46,955 nt of DNA, taken from Deferrisomatales bacterium. Lineage in GTDB: Bacteria; Desulfobacterota; Deferrisomatia; Deferrisomatales; Deferrisomataceae. This document shows, one piece after another, positions 36,734-46,955 of this stretch. The notes under the pieces were generated by a model that searched no databases, was not told where the DNA came from, and was given only the letters and a program-made list of their open reading frames with translations. Positions within the stretch are counted from its first letter, which is position 1; each line of letters starts with the position of its first letter. The DNA is taken from contig JAJRUI010000119.1 in NCBI GenBank assembly GCA_024277875.1, positions 1 to 46,955 of the forward strand, given 5' to 3'. Both the position numbers and the translations under genes were made by a program.

Positions 36734-37840
36734 GTGTCCAAGAGGGACTGTTACGAGGTCCTCGGGGTACACCGGAACGCTTCGGACGCCGAGATCAAGA
36801 AGGCGTTCAGGCGGCTGGCCCTGGAGTGCCATCCCGACCGCCACCCCGACGATCCCCGGGCAGAGGCCCGGTTCAAGGAACTCGCCGAGGCGTACGAGGT
36901 CCTGTCCGACCCGGCCCGGCGGGCCGACTACGACCAGTTCGGACACCGGGAAAACGGCCCGACCGGGTTCGGCGGGGGCGGTTTCGACTTCGGCTCCCCG
37001 GTGGACGACCTGTTCCAGGAGATCTTCGGGGACATCTTCGGCCACCGCCGGCGCCGGGGACCCCGGGCCGAACGGGGCTCCGACCTCCGGTACAACCTCA
37101 CCCTCGCGTTCGAAGAGGCGGTGTTCGGGTGCAAACGCGACCTCGATCTGCCGGTCCAGCGGCCATGCCCCCAGTGCGGCGGCTCGGGCGCCCGGCCGGG
37201 CACCGAGCCGGTGTCGTGCCCGGACTGCCACGGCCACGGCCGGGTCCGGTTCCAGCAGGGTTTTTTCGCGGTGGAGCGCACCTGCACGCGGTGCCGCGGC
37301 ACCGGCCGGGTGGCCCGGGACGCGTGTCCCGGGTGCCGGGGAGAGGGAACCGTGCGTACCCGCCAGCGGCTGGAGATCCAGATTCCTGCCGGGGTCGAGA
37401 CCGGAAGCCGGTTGCGGGTCACGGGTCAGGGAGAGTCCGGGGCCAACGGCGGCCCTCCCGGAGACCTGTACGTGGTCATCAGCGTAAAGGACCACGAGGT
37501 GTTCCGGCGGCACGGCCACGACCTGGTGTGCGACATACCGGTGTCGTTCGGCCAGGCCGTACTCGGCGCCGAGATCGAGGTTCCCACCCTGGACGGCTCG
37601 GCCCGGCTGCGCATCCCCCCCGGCACCCAGCACGGCACCGTGTTCACCCTCAAGGGCAAGGGGGTTCCCCGGGACGGGCGGCGGCGAGGCGACCAGCGGG
37701 TCGTGATCCAGGTGGACGTGCCCACCCGCGTGTCGCCCCGGCAAAGAGAGCTCCTGGAGGAGTTCGAACGCCTGGGGGAGGAGGAAGGGGACACTGCCCT
37801 GGGCCGCCTTTGGGACAAGCTCCGCGACCGCTTCGGGTAG
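36734..37840 (+). CDS. dnaJ: Co-chaperone DnaJ (Hsp40)
   Basis: A 368-residue DnaJ: J domain with the HPD motif (CHPDRHPDD), a Gly/Phe-rich segment, four CxxCxGxG zinc-finger repeats ([32 protein letters not shown]) and two C-terminal beta domains. The start is GTG 36734 with GGGAG upstream. It stimulates DnaK ATPase. The G/F region is short. Confidence 0.97.
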   Translation: MSKRDCYEVLGVHRNASDAEIKKAFRRLALECHPDRHPDDPRAEARFKELAEAYEVLSDPARRADYDQFGHRENGPTGFGGGGFDFGSPVDDLFQEIFGDIFGHRRRRGPRAERGSDLRYNLTLAFEEAVFGCKRDLDLPVQRPCPQCGGSGARPGTEPVSCPDCHGHGRVRFQQGFFAVERTCTRCRGTGRVARDACPGCRGEGTVRTRQRLEIQIPAGVETGSRLRVTGQGESGANGGPPGDLYVVISVKDHEVFRRHGHDLVCDIPVSFGQAVLGAEIEVPTLDGSARLRIPPGTQHGTVFTLKGKGVPRDGRRRGDQRVVIQVDVPTRVSPRQRELLEEFERLGEEEGDTALGRLWDKLRDRFG

Positions 37841-37926
37841 TGAACAGGAAACCCCGCTCCCATTTTCACATCAAAACAGGGGAACAGGCCCGGTCCGTGC
37901 CGGACCCTCCCGGAAGGAGGACCGCT

Positions 37927-38367
37927 GTGGCCTCCCGCACGCTTCTCGAATGGCTCACCCCCGACGAATGGAACGCGGCGTACTTTCTGGGTCTCGAAGC
38001 CCTGTTCCACCAAGAGGTGGGTGGAAACCTCGCTGACCAGGTGGCAGCCGGGATCGACCGCCTGCGGGCCGCCGGTCACCAGTTCGAACACCTGGTCCCG
38101 GACCCGTCTGGCAATCTCGTTCCCCGTCCGGGCAGCACCATGCCGGCTCACCACGCGATCGTGTGCGAAGAGATCCGACTGGACCTGTTCGACGCCCCGT
38201 CGCGGGGACACCGGTTTCTCGCGTGGCTCGCCGAGCGGCCCGGACTCGGGCTCGATGACCGGTGGCTCCGGAGGATCCTGTCGATCTACGAGAGCACCCA
38301 CGACCGCCCCGCGGACAGCCCGGCGCCGGCCTGCCCGTGGCCCCACCCCCCGGATCACCCGCAGTAG
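37927..38367 (+). CDS. Protein of unknown function
   Basis: About 146 residues from GTG 37927 (AAGGAGGA upstream). Mostly helical, with Trp and Leu-rich segments ([46 protein letters not shown]) and a Pro-rich disordered tail. It has no signal peptide or membrane helix. I do not recognise the family. A small hairpin (GGTCCG-TGC-CGGACC, near 37892-37906) lies in the leader. It may be the first gene of the thioesterase/GalT-like row, but 72 bases separate it from the next gene. Confidence 0.65.
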   Translation: MASRTLLEWLTPDEWNAAYFLGLEALFHQEVGGNLADQVAAGIDRLRAAGHQFEHLVPDPSGNLVPRPGSTMPAHHAIVCEEIRLDLFDAPSRGHRFLAWLAERPGLGLDDRWLRRILSIYESTHDRPADSPAPACPWPHPPDHPQ

Positions 38368-38439
38368 GCTGCCCTTCCCCTTCCCCGGCGGTCCCGATAC
38401 ACTCGGTGCGACGGGACGGTTCGAAAAAAGGAAGACGCG

Positions 38440-38853
38440 ATGAGACCTGCGTGCCGGATCGGCGACACCTTCACCTACACGCTTCAGACCACCGACGAGA
38501 TGAGCGCGGCCCGGTTCCAGGACAGTTCCCCGCCCGTGTTCGCCACCCCGTTCCTGGTGGGTGCGGTGGAGGCGGCCTCGGCCCGGCTGATGGAACCGTG
38601 CCTGGAGGACGGTGAGATGAGCGTGGGGGGGCACGTGGAGCTATCCCACACCCGGCCCACACCCCTGGGGTGGACCGTCCGGGCCGTGGCCCGTCTCGTG
38701 GAACAAAAAGACCGTAAATTCGTGTTCGAGGTCGCTTGCTTCGACGAGACCGAACGGATCGGAACGGCCCGCCACACCCGGTTCGTGATCGACGCCGAAC
38801 CGTTCCTGGCCATGGTTCGAGAAAAGGACGCGTCCCCCAGGGAGGTCCGGTGA
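38440..38853 (+). CDS. Hotdog-fold thioesterase (FlK-like family)
   Basis: A 137-residue protein resembling the thioesterase family that includes fluoroacetyl-CoA thioesterase: PPVFATPFLVGAVEAAS with the N-terminal helix glutamate, VGGHVELSHTRPTPLGWTVRAVARL and the GTARHTRFVID ending. Such proteins hydrolyse acyl-CoA esters. It ends in an overlap with the next gene (TGATG), so the two are translationally coupled. The substrate is unknown. Confidence 0.82.
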   Translation: MRPACRIGDTFTYTLQTTDEMSAARFQDSSPPVFATPFLVGAVEAASARLMEPCLEDGEMSVGGHVELSHTRPTPLGWTVRAVARLVEQKDRKFVFEVACFDETERIGTARHTRFVIDAEPFLAMVREKDASPREVR

Positions 38854-39887
38854 TGTCGTCGTGGTTCACCGCCCGCCGAGAAAAGGCGCGAATGCTGGTT
38901 CCCGGCCGGGGCCCGGTGGAGCGGGAACTGGAGATCCGCACCCACTCCCTGACCGGCGAGACCGCCCGGATCCTCAGGCCGCCCCACCGGGTTCTCCGGA
39001 CGCCCGATCTGCGGGAGGCATACGCCCACACCCGGGACGGCTGTCCGTTTTGCCCCGAGTCGGTGGAAGTGCGCACCCCGTCCTTCGATCCGTCCGAGTT
39101 CACCGAGCCCCGCCTGTCCGTGGGGGAGGCCCGGGTTTTCCCGAACCTCCTCGCCTACGCCGGCCTGTGCGCCCTCACCGTGCTTTCCCGGGCGCACTTC
39201 GTCCCCCTGGATGCGTTGTCGGCTCCGCTCCTGACCGACGCGTTCCGGGCGGCCCTCCAGTTCTTTCGCGAAGGGAGAAAAGCCCGTCCCGACCTGGACG
39301 TGCGGCTGCTCCACTGGAACTACATGCCCCCGGCCGGCTCCAGCATGATCCAGCCCCACCACCAGCTGATGGCCACGGCCGTAGCGCCCACCCGCCTCGC
39401 CCGCCTCGCCGAGGGAAGCCGTAGGCGCGCGACCGATACGGGCTGCAACCCCTGGGAGGCCCTTGTGCTGGAGGAGAGGGAAAACGAAGAGCGGTGGGTC
39501 GGATCCACGGGCCCGTGGTCGTGGATGACCGACCCGGTGCCCCGGGGCCGGTACTTCGAACTGCTCGGGGTCCACGACCGCGCTTCCGACATCCTGGACC
39601 TGACCGAGGAGGACCTTTCCGGCCTGGTGGACGGTTTGGTGCGCGCTTTCTCTCTGGTTTCCGACCACGGGCTGTGGAGCTTCAACCTGGCCCTGATGGG
39701 CCTTCCCCACGCCGGGGACCACTTCCGGTGCCAGGTCCGGCTGGTTCCCCGGGCGTTCCTGCCGCCCACCGACTGCGCCGACATCCACTTCGACGTGCTC
39801 GAGAACGAGGCCATGGTGCTCCGTCCGCCTGAACAGGTGGCCGGAGAAGCCCGAAAGCTGTTCGCCCGGGGTTCCAGCGCCCCGTGA
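38853..39887 (+). CDS. GalT/HIT-superfamily nucleotidyltransferase-like protein
   Basis: About 344 residues. It looks like galactose-1-phosphate uridylyltransferase: the N-terminal zinc-binding CPFC pair (C64, C67), and QPHHQ at 167-171 in the place of the HPHxQ active-site motif, followed by a second HIT-like half. The catalytic second histidine (H169) is kept, while the first histidine, a metal ligand in E. coli GalT, is Gln. The C-terminal half contains GLWSFNLALMGLPHAGDHFRCQVRLVPR. It is not in a galactose operon here, so it may act on another nucleotide sugar. Confidence 0.75.
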   Translation: MSSWFTARREKARMLVPGRGPVERELEIRTHSLTGETARILRPPHRVLRTPDLREAYAHTRDGCPFCPESVEVRTPSFDPSEFTEPRLSVGEARVFPNLLAYAGLCALTVLSRAHFVPLDALSAPLLTDAFRAALQFFREGRKARPDLDVRLLHWNYMPPAGSSMIQPHHQLMATAVAPTRLARLAEGSRRRATDTGCNPWEALVLEERENEERWVGSTGPWSWMTDPVPRGRYFELLGVHDRASDILDLTEEDLSGLVDGLVRAFSLVSDHGLWSFNLALMGLPHAGDHFRCQVRLVPRAFLPPTDCADIHFDVLENEAMVLRPPEQVAGEARKLFARGSSAP

Positions 39888-39926
39888 TCCCGGGTTCCCA
39901 TCTCGCGGGTAAAACGAACGGAAAAT

Positions 39927-39956
39927 CCGCCCGCATGGCACGCAGCCCACGGGCGG
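39927..39956 (-). terminator. Probable terminator of gyrB
   Basis: CCGCCCG (39927-39933) pairs with CGGGCGG (39950-39956) around a 16-base loop. On the minus strand the stem is followed by ATTTTCC, a modest T-tract. The hairpin may stop both convergent transcripts, gyrB and the GalT-like gene. Confidence 0.5.
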
Positions 39957-39987
39957 CTCTCTTAGAGAAACGGGGTTGGTGCCCGGC

Positions 39988-43568
<3,581 letters not shown>

Positions 43569-43569
43569 C

Positions 43570-44688
43570 TCAGTCGATGCGCATCGGCATCACAACGCAC
43601 AGGTACCGAGGATCCGCTTCGGACTGAACCAGACACGGCGCGAGGCTCTCGCCGACGGAAACGAGCACCTTCTCCCCGTCCAGGGATTTGAGGGCTTCCA
43701 GAAAGTACGCGGCGTTGAAGGCGATCCGGATCGGCTCTCCGTCGTGGGGCGCTTCGATCACCTCTCGGGCGTCACCGAACATCGGGTTCATCGCCGTGAT
43801 GATCGCCTCGTCGCCCGTGGCCTCGAGGATGACGCTGTGGGTGTCCTGATCGCTGAGCAAGGAGACCCTGCGCAACCCCTGGATGAACTCCTCCCGGGGA
43901 ACCACCAGCGGGTTTGGAGAGACTGGGGGAACTACCTGTTCGTAGTTTGGAAAGGTACCGTCGATCAGGGTGAGGGCCATGTCCACCCCGTCGAAACGGG
44001 TAAACACCTTTCCGTCTCCCGAAGCGATGTCGAACTGATCGTCTTCCGTTTCCAGGAGGGATCTGAGTTCGGACAGGCCCTTCTTCGGGAGGATCATCCC
44101 GTCCCGAAAGATGTCGATCTCCGTGTCCACCGGACGGTCGATCAGGTTCAAGCGGTGGCCGTCCGTCGCCACCATGCGTAGAACGGGCTCCCCGGCGTCG
44201 TTCTGGAGTGAACGGATATAGACCCCGCACAGGTACATCCTGGACTCGTCGTTGGACGACGCGAACAGCGTCTTTTCGAGCATGGTCCGGAATGAAGCGG
44301 TCCCCAGTTGGAGAAACCGGTCCGGAGGTGACGGCATGGTCGGAAACTCGTCGGGGTCCGATCCCGGCAGGTGGAACTCGCCCTTTCCGGCCGTCAAGGT
44401 GACCCACCGGTTTTCCTTCATCTCGAGAACGACGTCCCCTTTGGGCATTTCCCTGATGATCTCGTGGAGCTTACGGCCAGGAAGCGCCACGGAGCCGGGC
44501 TGGTCGATCTCGGCTCCCACACGTTGGGTCAGGCTGACCCGGAGATCGGTAGTGGAGACGCGAACAGACCCTTCGAACGCTTCCAGGAGAACGTGTTCCA
44601 GGATCGGTCGCGGGCTCTTTCGGTCGAGGATTGCCTGGGCCCTGGTAAGGACGTCTGAGAACGTTTTCTGGGGGATGCGAATCCTCAT
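43570..44688 (-). CDS. dnaN: DNA polymerase III sliding clamp (beta subunit)
   Basis: A 372-residue three-domain clamp; each third has the repeating clamp fold and the C-terminus ends CVVMPMRID, matching the conserved VVMPMR(L/I) that forms part of the ligand groove. It tethers polymerase to DNA. ATG 44688 has CAGGAG upstream. It is separated from dnaA by the 218-base origin-type region. Confidence 0.98.
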   Translation of the reverse strand: MRIRIPQKTFSDVLTRAQAILDRKSPRPILEHVLLEAFEGSVRVSTTDLRVSLTQRVGAEIDQPGSVALPGRKLHEIIREMPKGDVVLEMKENRWVTLTAGKGEFHLPGSDPDEFPTMPSPPDRFLQLGTASFRTMLEKTLFASSNDESRMYLCGVYIRSLQNDAGEPVLRMVATDGHRLNLIDRPVDTEIDIFRDGMILPKKGLSELRSLLETEDDQFDIASGDGKVFTRFDGVDMALTLIDGTFPNYEQVVPPVSPNPLVVPREEFIQGLRRVSLLSDQDTHSVILEATGDEAIITAMNPMFGDAREVIEAPHDGEPIRIAFNAAYFLEALKSLDGEKVLVSVGESLAPCLVQSEADPRYLCVVMPMRID

Positions 44689-44906
44689 GGGGAGTGCTCC
44701 TGTTGACTGCTTCTATGTTTTTTTATTTTTCTAGATAGTAGTAGTAAAGGCTGTTTATTCTGTGGAAAAGCGGAAAAAATCGGTTGTGGAGAAGCGTTTT
44801 CGGTTGTGGATAGCTCTGTGGAAAAGAGACCTGTTTTCCACAGGGACGAAACGGGTCGCGTTTTCCACAGACGTTCCACAGGGTGATCCACACCCGTTCC
44901 ACAGGG
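44689..44906. other. oriC, dnaA-dnaN side: DnaA-box cluster with unwinding element
   Basis: A 218-base non-coding region. Boxes related to TGTGGATAA/TTATCCACA lie at 44761, 44785, 44805, 44817 (plus) and 44834, 44861, 44872, 44884, 44895 (reverse), the last four 11-12 bases apart, one helical turn. Next to the first box is TAGTAGTAGTAA (44736-44747), a DnaA-trio track in the correct orientation, followed leftward by the T-rich stretch 44719-44730. Together these fit the DUE side of a bacterial origin. Confidence 0.85.
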
Positions 44907-46244
44907 TTATCCGGCAAGGGCGGATCGGATCGTGTCGACCTGCCGGCGAAGTTCGTCATCGCTTTCAACCGTGCGCGCGATCTTGTCGCAGGCGTACATC
45001 ACGGTGGAGTGGTCCCGGCCGCCGATCTTGCTGCCGATTTCCGGGAATGAGCAGTCGGTCAGTTCCCGGGAGAGGTACATGGCGACCTGGCGCGGAAGGG
45101 CCACGTTCTTGGTGCGCCTTTTCCCCCGGAGTTCGGTCACGGACACGTGAAACTGCTGAGAAACCGCCTTGAGGACCCGGTCCACCGATATGGGGCCGGC
45201 CGTGTCGCGGATGAAATCCTTGAGGACCTCCTTGGCCAGATCCACGGTGATCTCGGAGTGGGTGAGGCTGGAAAAAGCAGCGATGCGAACCAGAGATCCT
45301 TCCAACTCCCGGATGTTGGAGGTGAAGTTCTTGGCCAGGAAAAGGGCGACCTCGTAGGGAAGGGGGATCGATTCGATCTCGGCCTTCTTCTGGAGGATCG
45401 CGACCTTGGTCTCCATGTCCGGCGGCTGGATGTCGGCGATCAGTCCCCATTCGAAACGGGACCGGAGTCGGTCCTCCAACCCCGGGATCTCTTTTGGGAA
45501 TCGATCGCTGGTGACAACGATGTTTCGATGGTTCTCGTAAAGGGTATTGAAGGTGTGGAAAAACTCCTCCTGGGTTCGTTCCTTTCCAGAGATGAACTGT
45601 ATGTCGTCCATCAGCAGGATGTCCATCCGCCGGTATTTTTCCCTGAACTCGGGCATCCTCTTCTGGGTCAGGGACTGAATCAGCTCGTTCATGAAGCTTT
45701 CTGCGTGGACGTAGCACACGCGGATGTCCTTATATGTGGACAGTTTGAAGTTGCCGATCGCGTTGAGGAGATGTGTTTTTCCAAGACCGACCCCCCCGTA
45801 GATGAAAAGAGGATTGTAGGTACGAGGGGATTTTTCGGCCACGGCCAAACTGGCCGCGTGGGCGAACTGGTTGGAACTTCCCACCACGAAGCTGTCGAAC
45901 GAGTACTTTGGATTGAGGCCCAACTCCCGGGCCCTTTTTTCCCATTCGCCCACGACGACAGGCGACGGCTTTTCGTCCTTTGGTCGCACGTGGGGTTTGG
46001 ACGACTTGGAAACGGCGAACACCACGGAAAGGTTTCGTCCGGTCCGTTTGACCAAGATGCGCTGGATCTTCTGGGCGTACCCGTTCTCCTGGAGCCAGTC
46101 CGCGAAAAACCGGTTGGGGACCTCCAGGAGGAGTTCTTCGCCTTCGATCGACAGGGGCCGGATCGGGAGGATCCAGGTGGAAAAGTTCTGGGGAGGAAGG
46201 CTGCTTTCGAGTTCGGCGACGATGTCGCTCCACAGTTCTTTCAT
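44907..46244 (-). CDS. dnaA: Chromosomal replication initiator protein DnaA
   Basis: A 445-residue DnaA from ATG 46244. Domain I begins MKELWSDIVAELESSLPPQNFSTWI, the AAA+ domain has GGVGLGKTHLLNAIG and ILLMDDIQFISGKERTQEEFFHTFN, and the C-terminal DNA-binding domain has the signature GGRDHSTVMYACDKI. It binds the boxes flanking its own gene and opens the origin. The upstream in-frame codons to 46265 are not family-like. Confidence 0.99.
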   Translation of the reverse strand: MKELWSDIVAELESSLPPQNFSTWILPIRPLSIEGEELLLEVPNRFFADWLQENGYAQKIQRILVKRTGRNLSVVFAVSKSSKPHVRPKDEKPSPVVVGEWEKRARELGLNPKYSFDSFVVGSSNQFAHAASLAVAEKSPRTYNPLFIYGGVGLGKTHLLNAIGNFKLSTYKDIRVCYVHAESFMNELIQSLTQKRMPEFREKYRRMDILLMDDIQFISGKERTQEEFFHTFNTLYENHRNIVVTSDRFPKEIPGLEDRLRSRFEWGLIADIQPPDMETKVAILQKKAEIESIPLPYEVALFLAKNFTSNIRELEGSLVRIAAFSSLTHSEITVDLAKEVLKDFIRDTAGPISVDRVLKAVSQQFHVSVTELRGKRRTKNVALPRQVAMYLSRELTDCSFPEIGSKIGGRDHSTVMYACDKIARTVESDDELRRQVDTIRSALAG

Positions 46245-46604
46245 GCCGGATCTCGGGGAGCACACGGGTTACTTATCCACAGAGCTATCCACATCTGTGG
46301 ATAAACCGACCGACGCAAAGGGTCCACCCCCGAAGGTGTGCGAGACAACTCCCCAGACGCAGGCGCGAAGGGCCTTGCGAGGTGCTCGGTAAAACGCAAA
46401 CGGAAGCGAAAGGAAAAGGGGATGGTTCCCGGCCGCCGGAAAGCGGATCCGACGGACCCGGCGAGCCTAGCAAAGGCGTTCCAACGGCCGCAAGGGTTTT
46501 GTTGCCGGTTTGCGGATCAATTCCATAAGTGTTTGACATTGCAAGAAAAACTTCTGTATCTTCCAAGCCGTTTCCACCCCACGTTCCCCCGGGAGACGAA
46601 AACC
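46245..46604. other. dnaA upstream region with second DnaA-box cluster
   Basis: A 360-base gap without a gene. Perfect or near-perfect DnaA boxes lie at 46273-46281 (TTATCCACA), 46285-46293 (CTATCCACA) and 46296-46304 (TGTGGATAA). They likely act in autoregulation of dnaA and as the second half of a bipartite origin. No convincing dnaA promoter hexamers were found. The right part holds the promoter of the next plus-strand gene. Confidence 0.8.
46533..46562 (+). promoter_or_regulatory. Promoter of the plus-strand gene at 46605
   Basis: TTGACA (46533-46538), 18 bases, TATCTT (46557-46562). It is in an AT-rich stretch and about 43 bases before the ATG. Confidence 0.65.
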
Positions 46605-46955
46605 ATGGCTCGCGACAACCGGGCGGCCCGGAAGGCCGCGGAAAGACGCCGGAACCGGCAGAAGAAGGTCCAGGAGGCCAAGGCCAGGCAGCGGGCGGCC
46701 CGGGAGGGAAAGGGCGCTCGAAGCCTCCTGGCCCGGGCCCGGGAACTACCGGTTGCGGAGTGCGTGATCAGCAAGGGGTGGCGGGACCGGGGGCTGGCCC
46801 ACATCCTGATCGCTCGCCAGGAGGAAAACGGAAATCTCCTGGTGGGGGGGTATTATGTGGACCTCCTGTGCACGGGCCTCAAGGACTCTGCGGTGATCCC
46901 AAACCTGGCGCCCGAAGAGTATCACGGGCGGGTGAAGGGCGGTCTGTTCAACGAC
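46605..46955 (+). CDS. Conserved-looking protein of unknown function, N-terminal part (runs off the window)
   Basis: ATG 46605 with GGGAGA upstream opens a frame of 117 codons to the window end without a stop. The first 45 residues are strongly basic (ARKAAERRRNRQKKVQEAKARQRAAR), then a folded region starts with LPVAECVISKGWRDRGLAHILIARQEENGNLLVGGYYVDLLCTGLKD. The ordered part has the look of a small alpha/beta domain of a widespread uncharacterised family, but I cannot name it. It is the first co-directional gene right of the origin. Confidence 0.75.
   Translation, partial: MARDNRAARKAAERRRNRQKKVQEAKARQRAAREGKGARSLLARARELPVAECVISKGWRDRGLAHILIARQEENGNLLVGGYYVDLLCTGLKDSAVIPNLAPEEYHGRVKGGLFND

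Overview
The window is a GC-rich bacterial chromosome segment spanning the replication origin. The gene set points to a Desulfobacterota (former deltaproteobacterial) anaerobe or microaerophile: a parAB-atp cluster with two different b-type subunits (b and b'), full-length NifU/NifS, rubrerythrin, and a monohaem cytochrome c beside a TonB/ExbB/ExbD system. I cannot name the genus from sequence alone. I see no rRNA, tRNA, CRISPR array or transposase gene.

Layout. 1-5979 (minus): an envelope operon running cytochrome c, TPR protein, ExbB, ExbD, TonB, FtsB-like protein and the start of a membrane protein. 6092-7425 (minus): metX behind a SAM-I (S-box) riboswitch whose platform appears to hide the ribosome binding site. 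7625-11254: a redox/stress cluster of a Fur-family regulator and flavoprotein (minus), then rubrerythrin, an MBL-fold hydrolase and a double-thioredoxin exported protein (plus). 11346-13998 (plus): nifU, nifS and a linked gene of unknown function. 14030-14482: a pentapeptide-repeat protein.

14581-24717 (minus): parA, parB, then the complete F1Fo ATP synthase (atpZ, atpI, a, a triple-hairpin c, a normal c, b', b, delta, alpha, gamma, beta, epsilon). 25008-31571 (minus): rsmG, mnmG, mnmE, yidC, yidD, rnpA, rpmH, with two perfect parS sites. 31704-37840 (plus): hemW and the heat-shock set hrcA-grpE-dnaK-dnaJ under a CIRCE operator. 37927-39887 (plus): an orphan, a hotdog thioesterase and a GalT-like protein. 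39988-46244 (minus): gyrB, recF, dnaN, dnaA, with DnaA-box clusters on both sides of dnaA. At 46605 an unrecognised plus-strand gene runs off the window.

Genes left of dnaA on the minus strand are co-directional with the leftward fork; the heat-shock, nif and rubrerythrin blocks are head-on.

The most unusual system is the ATP synthase rotor. Besides a normal c subunit carrying a complete two-carboxylate, sodium-type ligand set (E34, V65, E67, S68, T69, Y72), the operon encodes a 242-residue protein made of three fused c hairpins. Only the first hairpin keeps the ion-binding carboxylates; the other two have glutamine in place of the glutamate. This predicts a hybrid ring with fewer ions moved per turn. 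Second is the rpmH/rnpA locus: the only conventional start giving a full-length RNase P protein lies upstream of rpmH, so rpmH is nested entirely inside rnpA in another frame, as described in Thermus. A family of hairpin-rich repeats (15010-15076 and 24757-24915), one of which supplies the atpD stop codon, is also worth attention.
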